Shown: positions 8,027 to 15,600 of the stretch, piece by piece
Position numbering within the stretch: the first letter of the stretch is position 1
Layout: each line of letters begins with the position of its first letter
From: Erysipelotrichaceae bacterium
Lineage (GTDB): Bacteria; Bacillota_I; Bacilli_A; Erysipelotrichales; Coprobacillaceae
NCBI GenBank assembly: GCA_017633115.1
Contig: JAGBPZ010000071.1
Span: forward strand, 1-64,000
Direction of reading: 5' to 3'
DNA length: 64,000 bases
Made by a program: the position numbers and the translations under genes
The notes under the pieces: model-generated
Database searches by the model: none
What the model saw: only the letters and a program-made list of their open reading frames with translations
What the model was told of the DNA's origin: nothing

Positions 8027-9197
8027 TTTCTTTCTCCTTCAATGCGTTGAGTACACGGCAATCTTTTTCATTTTTATTGCCTTTGACAATTTCTTCTGCC
8101 ATCAGACGACATGTCTGCATACCACAGGCACTGCAGTCATATCCTGGCAGACGTTCAAGCTGTGCAGTCACATCTTTGAAAAAACGTGTACGCTCAATGA
8201 ATGAACGCTTATCTTCAGTTGTCTTCCAAAAATCTTCAGTATAGAATTCTTCGAATGGTATATCGGATTCTTTCTTGTTGCAAACTTCTTTTAAACTATC
8301 AATATTATTTTTCATAACGAAGCTGTTGCCCCATAAAAGATGTCCACCAATACAGCCATTGAAGCATGGATAGAGAATCAATAATTTGAATTGATTCAGC
8401 AATCCAAATTCCGCCATATCAAGTACTTTGCAGATTTTGTCAAAGCCATCTGCGATTAAATAGTCATCTTTAGCAATGATACGTAATGGATTGGATGTCT
8501 GTAATCCTTCCAGACAGAAGTTCACTTCTTCTTTACCGGTATGAAGATTCCTTCTGATTGTAGGGAACACATCAACAAGTGCTAAAGCATGGTCAATTTC
8601 ATAATCCCCATCATTTGGATGTTTCGCAATGGCCAGCTTAGCCTCACATTCACATAAATTGAAGATGCCGACATTTTTATCACTTAGGCGTTTACGAATC
8701 TGTTTAGCGGCAATTTCCGCATCATAATTGATTGGCAGGATTGTTTCCTGAAGGACTTTATAACGATTTGCAATTAAATGATTGATGACCGGACAGAATG
8801 ATGAAATATAAGTATCATCACCATCATCAGCAAGTAAGTATGATTCTTTCATACGTCTTGCAGTGACATCGGAAATATCGATGACTTCATCAAACCCCAA
8901 CATCTTAATCGCATGGAACAATTCCTGGGCTTCTTCAGCACTTGAACAATGATTGATCAAAGCTCCTGGTACCATACAAACTGTATAATCATAATCCTTA
9001 ATTGCTTCTAAAGAACTGCCTTTGGCAACAATCCCCTGGTTGGTACATGATTGGATACAATGACCACAACCAATGCAGCGCTCATCATTGATGACGATAC
9101 GATTGCCAACACGAGATAAGGCACTTGTAGGACAGTTACGTACGCATTTCATACAACGTACACATTGATCCATTGTATACTTTACGCTGTTAATCAT
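8013..9197 (-). CDS. H-cluster-domain protein, sensory-type [FeFe]-hydrogenase homologue
   Basis: 394 aa. The N-terminus has two 4Fe-4S motifs (CVRCMKCVRNCP, CIGCGHCIQSC). The middle aligns with the hydrogenase large-subunit domain: L1 is SSFCPVINHL instead of TSC(C/S)PxW, L2 is LCECEAKL instead of PCxAKK, and L3 is YPCFNGCIGG. One Cys each in L1 and L2 and two in L3 are retained, but the neighbouring Cys of L1 is Phe. The C-terminus carries a 4Fe-4S 'Fes' motif (YDCSACGMQTC). There is no PAS domain, unlike HydS. This pattern fits sensor-type hydrogenase homologues that respond to H2 or redox state rather than turning over H2; that role is inferred. Confidence 0.85.
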   Translation of the reverse strand: MINSVKYTMDQCVRCMKCVRNCPTSALSRVGNRIVINDERCIGCGHCIQSCTNQGIVAKGSSLEAIKDYDYTVCMVPGALINHCSSAEEAQELFHAIKMLGFDEVIDISDVTARRMKESYLLADDGDDTYISSFCPVINHLIANRYKVLQETILPINYDAEIAAKQIRKRLSDKNVGIFNLCECEAKLAIAKHPNDGDYEIDHALALVDVFPTIRRNLHTGKEEVNFCLEGLQTSNPLRIIAKDDYLIADGFDKICKVLDMAEFGLLNQFKLLILYPCFNGCIGGHLLWGNSFVMKNNIDSLKEVCNKKESDIPFEEFYTEDFWKTTEDKRSFIERTRFFKDVTAQLERLPGYDCSACGMQTCRLMAEEIVKGNKNEKDCRVLNALKEKENDNS

Positions 9198-9622
9198 ACG
9201 TCAGATCTGAATGACAGTGTAAGTGTCGTTCCGTCCTTTCCAGACTGGATGTCAAATTCATCAGACACACGAAGAATATTTGGCAATCCCATACCTGCAC
9301 CAAAACCCATAGCACGTGCTTTTTCACTTGCAGTTGACCATCCCGGTGTTAACGCTTTTTCGATATCTTCAATGCCTGGTCCTGGGTCTTTAAAGACCAG
9401 TTTCACAGTTCCGTCATCAAAGATATCCATTGTAATATCGCCACCCCAGGCATGAATCAGCATGTTAATTTCTGACTCATAACTGGCGACTGCAATACGT
9501 CTCATCACTTTTGGACTAAAGCCGATTTTCTTGAGTGTACGCTTGATATCTGAACTGACACGTCCTGCAGATGCATAGTCGTCACGTTCAACGACATAAT
9601 CTTGATGAAAAACAACTTCCAT
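9194..9622 (-). CDS. RsbT/anti-sigma-like HATPase of the hyd operon
   Basis: 142 aa. A single HATPase domain of the anti-sigma-factor/RsbT class: N-box ASYESEINMLIHAWGG, DPGPGIEDIEKAL, and the Gly-rich GFGAGMGLPNI. It could be a Ser/Thr protein kinase or an ATP-dependent switch. It overlaps the neighbouring genes at both ends, so the three middle genes are probably made in fixed ratio. The pairing with a DRTGG protein just upstream recalls partner-switching modules, but no STAS partner is visible. Confidence 0.8.
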   Translation of the reverse strand: MEVVFHQDYVVERDDYASAGRVSSDIKRTLKKIGFSPKVMRRIAVASYESEINMLIHAWGGDITMDIFDDGTVKLVFKDPGPGIEDIEKALTPGWSTASEKARAMGFGAGMGLPNILRVSDEFDIQSGKDGTTLTLSFRSDV

Positions 9623-9987
9623 TAGATTGCACCTCCTAAGCCGTTAGCATATAAGATACCGCATGCTTCATACATAGAATAATCTGTACCAAGTAAGACA
9701 ATATCCATATCAACTGCCATCTGAATAAATTCATCTGGTGGATACTTTCCTCTAACGAGAATCGCAAATGTCATATCAAGCATTTCCAAAGTGCGAAAAG
9801 TCTGATCGGCTGCTAAACCTGTGATGAGGACTGTAATATCAAAATCATCCTGACACATTGCCAGAACATCACTCATCAAATCTGTTGCAAACGCTTTGGT
9901 AAACTCACGTTCCTGTGCATATTCATCCCAAAGTGTATATGTAATTGGAACAGCCTTTAGCAATTTAGCAATTTCTTTTGCTTTCAT
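9622..9987 (-). CDS. DRTGG-domain protein (first copy in hyd operon)
   Basis: 121 aa. The sequence alternates hydrophobic strands and helices (MCQDDFDITVLITGLAAD and AILVRGKYPPDEFIQMA) as in DRTGG/HPr-kinase-N-like proteins of hyd operons. It has no Cys pairs and no nucleotide motif. It lies between hydC and the HATPase gene and is likely a ligand-sensing partner of that ATPase, by position only. Confidence 0.7.
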   Translation of the reverse strand: MKAKEIAKLLKAVPITYTLWDEYAQEREFTKAFATDLMSDVLAMCQDDFDITVLITGLAADQTFRTLEMLDMTFAILVRGKYPPDEFIQMAVDMDIVLLGTDYSMYEACGILYANGLGGAI

Positions 9988-9995
9988 TCAAACCT

Positions 9996-10493
9996 CTATG
10001 CTACTTTGTCGTGTTCTTCAGCAATGATTTTTGTGAGTGCTTTGACAAGTTTGTTCTGTTCATTTGCCTGACCAATTACGTGATCATCAATGACAGCAAC
10101 TGGAGCTAAACCACATGCACCTAAACAACGAGTTGCATCAACTGAGAATAAACCATCAGGGCTTGTACCATTAACTGGAGCTCCTGTTAATTCAGTTGCA
10201 CGGTCAACAAGCGCCTGAGCACCTTTAACATAGCATGCTGTACCAAGGCAAATGTTGATGACATGTTTACCTTTAGGTTCTGTAGTAAACTGTGCATAGA
10301 ATTTTACTACACCGTAAACTTCAGCCACACTAGTGCCGCATGCATCGGCAATTTTTTCCATTGCTTCAAAAGGAATGTAACCAATTTTGTTCTGTACGTC
10401 ATGTAACATAACGATTGTTGGTCCTGGTTCATCCTTATGAGCTGCTACAATTGCATCGATATCTGCTAATGCAGCTGGACTTAATCTTTCCAT
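9996..10493 (-). CDS. hydC: NuoE-like 2Fe-2S subunit HydC
   Basis: 165 aa. A NuoE-family thioredoxin-fold protein with the four ligands CLGTAC (C-x4-C) and CLGAC (C-x3-C), and the family segments EVYGVVKFYAQF and GPTIVMLHDVQNKIGYIP. HydC transfers electrons between the HydB flavin and HydA. It is the first gene of the operon, preceded by AAGGAGGAAT. Here hydC is separated from hydB by seven genes, whereas in Thermotoga the three subunit genes are adjacent. Confidence 0.93.
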   Translation of the reverse strand: MERLSPAALADIDAIVAAHKDEPGPTIVMLHDVQNKIGYIPFEAMEKIADACGTSVAEVYGVVKFYAQFTTEPKGKHVINICLGTACYVKGAQALVDRATELTGAPVNGTSPDGLFSVDATRCLGACGLAPVAVIDDHVIGQANEQNKLVKALTKIIAEEHDKVA

Positions 10494-10563
10494 AATTATT
10501 CCTCCTTATTATTAATAAGAGTTATGTATGATTAAATGCACACACACATTTCTCCTACATAGC

Positions 10564-10600
10564 ATTATATCATAAATATATCTAGTTAGTGAAAACTAAC
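10564..10600 (-). promoter_or_regulatory. Hydrogenase operon promoter with overlapping inverted repeat
   Basis: On the minus strand, -35 TTCACT (10588-10593) and -10 TATAAT (10564-10569) are 18 bp apart. The -35 box lies inside a perfect inverted repeat, GTTAGT-GAAA-ACTAAC (10585-10600). A regulator bound here would block the polymerase. The repeat is not a clear Rex site (TTGTTAA-N4-TTAACAA), though its centre spacing is similar. Confidence 0.55.
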
Positions 10601-10662
10601 CTTTTCTTAATTTGACAGCCTTGTCATTCCTCTGGTTATTGTTTTCTTATGATGCAAAAAAC

Positions 10663-10677
10663 ATTGATTTAATCAAT
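10663..10677. promoter_or_regulatory. Palindrome in the hyd-rnf divergent region
   Basis: A perfect 7-bp inverted repeat with one central base (ATTGATT-T-AATCAAT) lies about 95 bp upstream of the hyd -10 box and 150 bp upstream of the rnf -10 box. It contains TTGAT and ATCAA half-sites like those of CRP/FNR proteins, but with a 3-bp instead of 4-bp centre. Candidate shared operator. Confidence 0.35.
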
Positions 10678-10825
10678 ATTTTTAAATTTGGCAATTAATT
10701 ATCATAAAGTGATTGAGACAAAGCATTGAAATATGTCTCGATTGCAAATGTTTCTTCTCAAATTGTCACAACTTTTCATAATCATAAACATTTTTTAGAG
10801 TTCTCATCAAAAGATGAAAACTTTG

Positions 10826-10838
10826 TGTTATAATAACA
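10826..10838 (+). promoter_or_regulatory. rnf promoter -10 region within a palindrome
   Basis: A TATAAT box (10829-10834) lies 41 bases before the rnfC start, inside a perfect 6-bp inverted repeat with one central base (TGTTAT-A-ATAACA). I see no good -35 box at the normal distance, so an activator may be needed. The overlap also suits a repressor. Confidence 0.45.
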
Positions 10839-10874
10839 TCCGTATCATTTTAAAACTAACCGAGGTGACTTAAT

Positions 10875-12215
10875 TTGGGTTTATTAACTGGTCGTATAGA
10901 ACGACATTTAATCAGTCATAAAGACATAACAAAAGATAAGCCTATTATCGAAATGCCTGCACCAGATCGCATTTATATTCCTCTAGTTTGCGGCATGGCT
11001 ACTGATTTTGACATTCTTGTCAAAGCCGGTGATCATGTAGATATCGGCACTATGATTGCCCGTCGCAAAAGTATGGATGTTCCTTTATACGCAACTGTTT
11101 CAGGCACTGTGGTAGGCACAGAAAAGCGCATGCATGCGAGTCGTCGTCCGCAAAATCATATCGTCATTGAAAATGACCACAAAGATACCTTTGTGCCAAT
11201 CGTCGATACATCCAATGTCGATGAATGCAGTCGCGAAGAATTATTCGAACGCATGAAACTCATTGGTTTGATGGGCATGGGTGGCTCTGGCTTTCCTACT
11301 TATATGAAATATACCAAAACTGACAATATCGATACGATACTGATTAACGGTGTTGAATGTGAACCTTACATCACCAGCGACCATGTCACAATGAAATTAC
11401 ACACAAAAGCATTGTTTGATGGATTAAAGCTGATGATGCGTATCGCTGATGCACAAAATGGGATTATCGCTATTAAAGAAGGCAAAGTTGAACTACAAAA
11501 AATTCTCGAACGCGAAGTTTTCAATCATCCTAATATCGATATAGCCATCGTCAAAGACGTCTATCCAATGGGATGGGAACGTCATTTGATCCGCACAGTA
11601 ACCGAAAAGTTATATGATAAACTGCCTTCAGAAGTTGGCATCATCGTCAACAATGCAACGACAGCTATCGCTTTATCTTATGGACTCCGCGAAGGCAAAC
11701 CGGTCACTCATCGACTGGTCACTGTCAGTGGTGACATCGCCAATCCATGTAACGTCCATGTCCGTGTTGGCACTCCAGTCCATGATATTTTAGAATACTG
11801 TGACATCCATGATGAAGGTGACTTCTATCTTATTTCTGGTGGTCCGATGATGGGATTATCATTACGTAACGATTTATTTGTCATTTCATCTTATATGAAT
11901 GCCATTACGATTAAACGTGTGCCAGAAGATGAATCGGCACCATGTATGCGTTGTGGTTACTGCACCCTTCATTGTCCGCAGAATCTGCAGCCAGTACGTA
12001 TTATGAATGCCGAAAAATTGATGGATACCGATTTACTTAGAAAACTTGATGTCGAAAGTTGTATCAATTGCGGTTTCTGTAGTTTCATCTGCCCTTCACG
12101 TATTGAAGTCACTGGTTATATCCAGATGGCTAAGCGTCGTCTGCAGATTGAAGCACGTAAGCAGCAGACTGCCCAGAAACGACGCGAATCACAAAAGAAG
12201 GAGGTTAAATCATGA
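10875..12215 (+). CDS. rnfC: Rnf complex subunit RnfC
   Basis: 446 aa. Soluble NADH-binding subunit of the ferredoxin:NAD oxidoreductase (Rnf), which pumps Na+ or H+. The N-terminal barrel-like region is followed by the Gly-rich MGMGGSGFPTYMK segment and NGVECEPYITSD of the NADH/FMN fold, then two 4Fe-4S motifs near residues 360-415 (CMRCGYCTLHCPQ and CINCGFCSFICPS). The start is TTG at 10875 with GAGGT eight bases upstream. First gene of the rnf operon, whose order rnfCDGEA(B) is the clostridial one. Confidence 0.93.
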   Translation: MGLLTGRIERHLISHKDITKDKPIIEMPAPDRIYIPLVCGMATDFDILVKAGDHVDIGTMIARRKSMDVPLYATVSGTVVGTEKRMHASRRPQNHIVIENDHKDTFVPIVDTSNVDECSREELFERMKLIGLMGMGGSGFPTYMKYTKTDNIDTILINGVECEPYITSDHVTMKLHTKALFDGLKLMMRIADAQNGIIAIKEGKVELQKILEREVFNHPNIDIAIVKDVYPMGWERHLIRTVTEKLYDKLPSEVGIIVNNATTAIALSYGLREGKPVTHRLVTVSGDIANPCNVHVRVGTPVHDILEYCDIHDEGDFYLISGGPMMGLSLRNDLFVISSYMNAITIKRVPEDESAPCMRCGYCTLHCPQNLQPVRIMNAEKLMDTDLLRKLDVESCINCGFCSFICPSRIEVTGYIQMAKRRLQIEARKQQTAQKRRESQKKEVKS

Positions 12216-13306
12216 ATTATCTGATCAAACCTGCAAGTCCTTCGTATAAACGTCGTCGCCGTACCCGCGACATTATGAAAGAACTTTTGATTGGACTTTA
12301 CGTACTTGCTGTTTATGCCGTAGGCTTCCAGCTCTTTGTTTTTGGCTGGCAGCGTGCACTTAGAGTTCTCGCCATCTTTGTCTTGGCAACATTGACCTCA
12401 TTAGCAACTGAGGTCATCTGGGGACGTATGCATGAATCTGATTTCCAAAAAATCATGGAAAAACAGTTCCCATTAATTACGCCAATCATTTATGCCTTTA
12501 CGCTACCAGCCACAACACCTTTCTATATTGTCATGCTGGGCGCTTTCCTGGCTACTTTCTTTGGCAAACTGGTTTATGGTGGCTTTGGACAAAATATTTT
12601 TAATCCTGCATTAGTTGGTCGTGTCATCATCCATTTATCATTCCCTACTGCTATGAAACCTACGGTCATGATTGATGGTATGACTTCTGCGACGCCAGCA
12701 TCAGCCTTAGCTTCAGCCAACTGGTTCTATAATCATGGCTATGTCTTCAATGTGATGGACATTGTCAAGGGCACTTATGGGGGCGCTATCGTTGAAACAT
12801 GCGTCATTCCAATTATCATTGTCGCTATCTGTTTATCAATACGTCAGATTTATGATTTACGTCTGTCATTGTCATTCTTAGGTACAGTCGCTGTGATTGC
12901 CTTATTCATGGGCTTAGTTATGGGCGTCAATCCTGTCACTAATATGGCTATTCATTTATGCCTTGGGGGATTGATCTTTGGTGCCTTCTTTATGGCTAGT
13001 GATCCCGTCACGACCCCTACTTCACCATTCGGAAAAATCTTGTTTGGTATTGGTATGGGCTTTATGACAATGTTGATCCGTACCAAAGCAAATTATCCTG
13101 AAGGTGTCTTAATTTCTATTTTGATCTTCAATATGCTTGTGCCACTATTTGATGGTATCACTATGGGACGTACTGACCGTAACCTCATTAGACGTTACAT
13201 TCTGTTGGTTGCAGCTGTCGCACTGGCAACAATCATTATCTGTATCATCGTTTCTGGATTTGAACCAGTCGCTGCCTTCTCTATGATTGGAGGTGTACTG
13301 TCATGA
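12212..13306 (+). CDS. rnfD: Rnf complex subunit RnfD
   Basis: 364 aa integral membrane protein with about ten hydrophobic segments. It contains the RnfD/NqrB-type segments PLITPIIYAFTLPATTPF and FNPALVGRVIIHLSFP, and MTSATPAS in the region where the family carries a covalently bound FMN (an S/T-x-AT type Thr). The start overlaps the rnfC stop (ATGA). Basic residues are enriched in the first 25 positions, as expected for a cytoplasmic N-terminus. Confidence 0.92.
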   Translation: MNYLIKPASPSYKRRRRTRDIMKELLIGLYVLAVYAVGFQLFVFGWQRALRVLAIFVLATLTSLATEVIWGRMHESDFQKIMEKQFPLITPIIYAFTLPATTPFYIVMLGAFLATFFGKLVYGGFGQNIFNPALVGRVIIHLSFPTAMKPTVMIDGMTSATPASALASANWFYNHGYVFNVMDIVKGTYGGAIVETCVIPIIIVAICLSIRQIYDLRLSLSFLGTVAVIALFMGLVMGVNPVTNMAIHLCLGGLIFGAFFMASDPVTTPTSPFGKILFGIGMGFMTMLIRTKANYPEGVLISILIFNMLVPLFDGITMGRTDRNLIRRYILLVAAVALATIIICIIVSGFEPVAAFSMIGGVLS

Positions 13307-13839
13307 AGTCAATTATGAAACTTGGTATCGTTTTAGCACTTGTTGCCGCTATTTCTGGAGGCATGCTCTCCTACGTTTATAATTTGACTAATCCAATTAT
13401 TGAAGCCGCCAATTTACAGCGACGCGAAGAACAGCTTACTTCCATCTATGATGGTGGTGAAGAATTCGTTGAAATCACTGATTATATTGATCAGTTCAGC
13501 ACAATTACCAATTGCTTTAAAGTTGTTAAAGATAATACTGTTGAAGGTTATGTCTATCAGATGTCAGTCAATGGCTATGGTGGCAAAGTCACTTATCTTG
13601 TCGCTTTAGATGAATCAGGCATCTACAAAGGCTATGAAACCATCGATGTCACAACTGAAACAAGCGGTTTTGGCAGCCGTGTTGCTACCGACGAAATGAA
13701 AGCTAAAGTTATTGGCAAAGATATCGGTTCTAAGCTTGATGCTTTAACTGGTGCTACGATCACATCAAGTGCCGTCATCAGAGGAATCGATGATGCTGTT
13801 GCTCATTATCAAATGCTGAAAGGTGGTAAATCTTCATGA
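13303..13839 (+). CDS. rnfG: Rnf complex subunit RnfG (covalent FMN)
   Basis: 178 aa with one N-terminal membrane anchor (residues 5-27) and an extracytoplasmic FMN-binding domain. The LTGATITSS motif near residue 150 is the flavinylation site, with FMN joined through phosphoester to the second Thr of GATIT. It overlaps rnfD and rnfE by ATGA. No ApbE flavin transferase, needed for this modification, is encoded in the window. Confidence 0.92.
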   Translation: MKSIMKLGIVLALVAAISGGMLSYVYNLTNPIIEAANLQRREEQLTSIYDGGEEFVEITDYIDQFSTITNCFKVVKDNTVEGYVYQMSVNGYGGKVTYLVALDESGIYKGYETIDVTTETSGFGSRVATDEMKAKVIGKDIGSKLDALTGATITSSAVIRGIDDAVAHYQMLKGGKSS

Positions 13840-14489
13840 AAGACAAATTAAATATCATCAAAAACGGCATCATTAAGGAAAATCCAATCTTCATCATGTT
13901 GTTGGGTCTCTGTTCAGCACTTGCCATTTCCACTTCACTCACTAATGCGGTTGGTATGGGTATGGCTGTTACCTTTGTATTGATTATGAGTAACGTCATC
14001 ATTTCTACCATCCGTCACCTGATTCCTGATGAAATCCGTATTCCAGTCTTTATTGTCATCATTGCAACAGCCGTTAAATGTGTACAGTTCTTGATGAACG
14101 CTTATACTCCTGCACTATATACATCGCTGGGCGTCTTCATTCCTTTGATTGTCGTCAACTGTATCATCCTTGGCCGTGCTGAAAGTTTTGCTTCAAAAAA
14201 CAGCGTTATTGATTCTTTATGCGACGCGATCGGCATGGGGCTCGGCTATACACTAGCATTACTGATCATCTCCGCTATTCGTGAGTTGATTGGTACTGGT
14301 GGCTTGAGCTTCGTCAATCCATTTAATGCTACACAAACAATTTTCCGATTCTCATTCTTTAAAAGTTGTGCCATCTCATTATTGACTCAGCCATCTGGCG
14401 CCTTTATTACCCTGGGTTGTATCCTGGCTTACTTACAGCATCGTCGACTGAAAAAAGTTATTGAAATCCAGAAAGGAGAACGCAAATAA
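13836..14489 (+). CDS. rnfE: Rnf complex subunit RnfE
   Basis: 217 aa with six predicted membrane helices. Family segments include ENPIFIMLLGLCSALAIS near the N-terminus and PLIVVNCIILGRAESFASKN, whose Cys is one of the conserved Cys that RnfE and RnfA use for a shared intramembrane iron-sulfur centre. Overlaps rnfG by four bases and touches rnfA. Confidence 0.92.
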   Translation: MKDKLNIIKNGIIKENPIFIMLLGLCSALAISTSLTNAVGMGMAVTFVLIMSNVIISTIRHLIPDEIRIPVFIVIIATAVKCVQFLMNAYTPALYTSLGVFIPLIVVNCIILGRAESFASKNSVIDSLCDAIGMGLGYTLALLIISAIRELIGTGGLSFVNPFNATQTIFRFSFFKSCAISLLTQPSGAFITLGCILAYLQHRRLKKVIEIQKGERK

Positions 14490-15061
14490 TGAAACTATTT
14501 GAATTATTCATCTCACTGGCTTTCGTCAACAATGTCGTCCTGTCAAAGTTCTACGCCATCTGCCCATTAATGGGTGTATCCAAGAAGCCGAAAAATGCCC
14601 TCAATATGGGGCTGGCTGTCATCTTTGTCATCGTTATTGCATCAATCGTGACATGGTTACTTTACTATTATGTGCTCGTTCCTTTAGATATCATCTATAT
14701 GGATTTGATCACCTTCATTCTTGTTATCGCATCACTGGTTCAGTTCCTGGAAATGTTGCTGAAGAAAACAAGCCCTGAAGTCTATAAAGCTATGGGTGTT
14801 TATCTACCACTTATTACAACGAACTGTGCCGTTCTTGGTGTTGCTCTTGACAATATCACTGCTGGTTACAATCTCATCGAAGCGATTGTAGCTGGATTCG
14901 CAGTATCATTTGGCTTCCTGGCCGTTATTTATATCTTCGCATTGATTCGCGAACGTCTTGACTATTCAGATGTTCCTGAAGCATTCAGAGGTGCACCGAT
15001 TGCTCTTATTTCAGCAGGTATCATGGCATGTGCTATCTGCGGATTGGCAGGTTTGATTTAA
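14489..15061 (+). CDS. rnfA: Rnf complex subunit RnfA
   Basis: 190 aa with six membrane helices, homologous to RnfE in inverted topology. It contains FVNNVVLSKFYAICPLMGVS and PLITTNCAVLGVALDN, each with the conserved Cys of the family. The stop shares one base with the next start (TAATG at 15059-15063). Confidence 0.93.
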   Translation: MKLFELFISLAFVNNVVLSKFYAICPLMGVSKKPKNALNMGLAVIFVIVIASIVTWLLYYYVLVPLDIIYMDLITFILVIASLVQFLEMLLKKTSPEVYKAMGVYLPLITTNCAVLGVALDNITAGYNLIEAIVAGFAVSFGFLAVIYIFALIRERLDYSDVPEAFRGAPIALISAGIMACAICGLAGLI

Positions 15062-15225
15062 TGATTTATGCAGTTATATGGTTCGTACTGATTTGTGCGA
15101 TTTACTTCACTCTTTATATTCTTAATCATCGTACACCTGCACCTGAAGGGTGTGAATTTGAATCACCAGCATGTGCAGGCTGTCACAATATTGCCTGCAC
15201 TCACAGAAAGGATGATGAGTCATGA
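15061..15225 (+). CDS. 54-aa Cys-rich single-pass membrane protein in the rnf operon
   Basis: Start ATG at 15061 overlaps the rnfA stop, and the stop overlaps the rnfB start (ATGA), so it is translationally coupled on both sides. Residues 1-20 form one hydrophobic helix (MIYAVIWFVLICAIYFTLYI). The tail holds four Cys (C-x7-C-x2-C-x4-C) and a His. The pattern resembles the small FeoB-associated Cys-rich proteins, which also have one helix and a Cys-rich tail. It could bind a metal or an Fe-S centre next to RnfB. A reading frame beginning upstream at 15028 lies inside rnfA and is unlikely. Confidence 0.75.
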   Translation: MIYAVIWFVLICAIYFTLYILNHRTPAPEGCEFESPACAGCHNIACTHRKDDES

Positions 15226-15530
15226 ACGCTATAATCGCTCTTGCCGTCATTGGTGGTGTTCTCGGTTGTCTGCTAGGAATTGCCAATCGCTACTTAAAAG
15301 TTGAAGTTGATGAACGTACAGAAGTCGTCACTAATCGTTTGCCAGGTGTCAACTGTGGTGCCTGTGGTTTCCCTGGCTGTGCCGGCTTAGCTGATGCCCT
15401 GGTTACAGGTGAAGTCAATAGTGTCTCAACATGCCGTGTCCTTAATAACACTGCTAAAAAAGAAATCGTCGATTATCTACAAACAACTCCTGGACCTGAT
15501 GGATCTGTTCGCAGTGACGTTACATTATAA
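15222..15530 (+). CDS. rnfB: Short RnfB: membrane anchor plus Fes 4Fe-4S domain only
   Basis: 102 aa. An N-terminal helix (residues 4-24) is followed by the RnfB 'Fes' motif NCGACGFPGCAGLADAL and a downstream Cys (TCRVL), giving four cluster ligands. Normal RnfB proteins (about 190-330 aa) continue with two or more ferredoxin-type CxxCxxCxxxCP motifs; these are absent here. The stop is followed directly by an intrinsic terminator, with no ferredoxin motif in any frame before it. The short form is therefore genuine or the product of a clean deletion. How ferredoxin electrons enter is unclear. Confidence 0.85.
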   Translation: MNAIIALAVIGGVLGCLLGIANRYLKVEVDERTEVVTNRLPGVNCGACGFPGCAGLADALVTGEVNSVSTCRVLNNTAKKEIVDYLQTTPGPDGSVRSDVTL

Positions 15531-15560
15531 AAGCAAGCTCAATTTCGAGCTTGCTTTTTT
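15531..15560 (+). terminator. Terminator of the rnf operon
   Basis: A perfect 10-bp stem AAGCAAGCTC/GAGCTTGCTT with a 6-nt loop is followed by six T (15555-15560). It begins at the base after the rnfB stop. Confidence 0.9.
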
Positions 15561-15600
15561 AGTCTTTAATCATCTCTTTTTCAATACTTAAAACTGTATT

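Noticed and set aside
8013-9197. Degenerate, inactive copy of hydA
   Set aside because: The H-cluster Cys ligands, the N-terminal clusters and the Fes motif are all kept and the frame is open and overlapping with neighbours. It is a distinct sensory-type protein.
10500-10874. Rex operator (TTGTTAA-N4-TTAACAA) between hyd and rnf
   Set aside because: No sequence matches the consensus well enough; only other palindromes were found.
15222-15530. RnfB as a frameshifted or truncated pseudogene
   Set aside because: No ferredoxin motif appears in another frame after the stop, and a normal terminator begins at the next base, so the gene ends cleanly.
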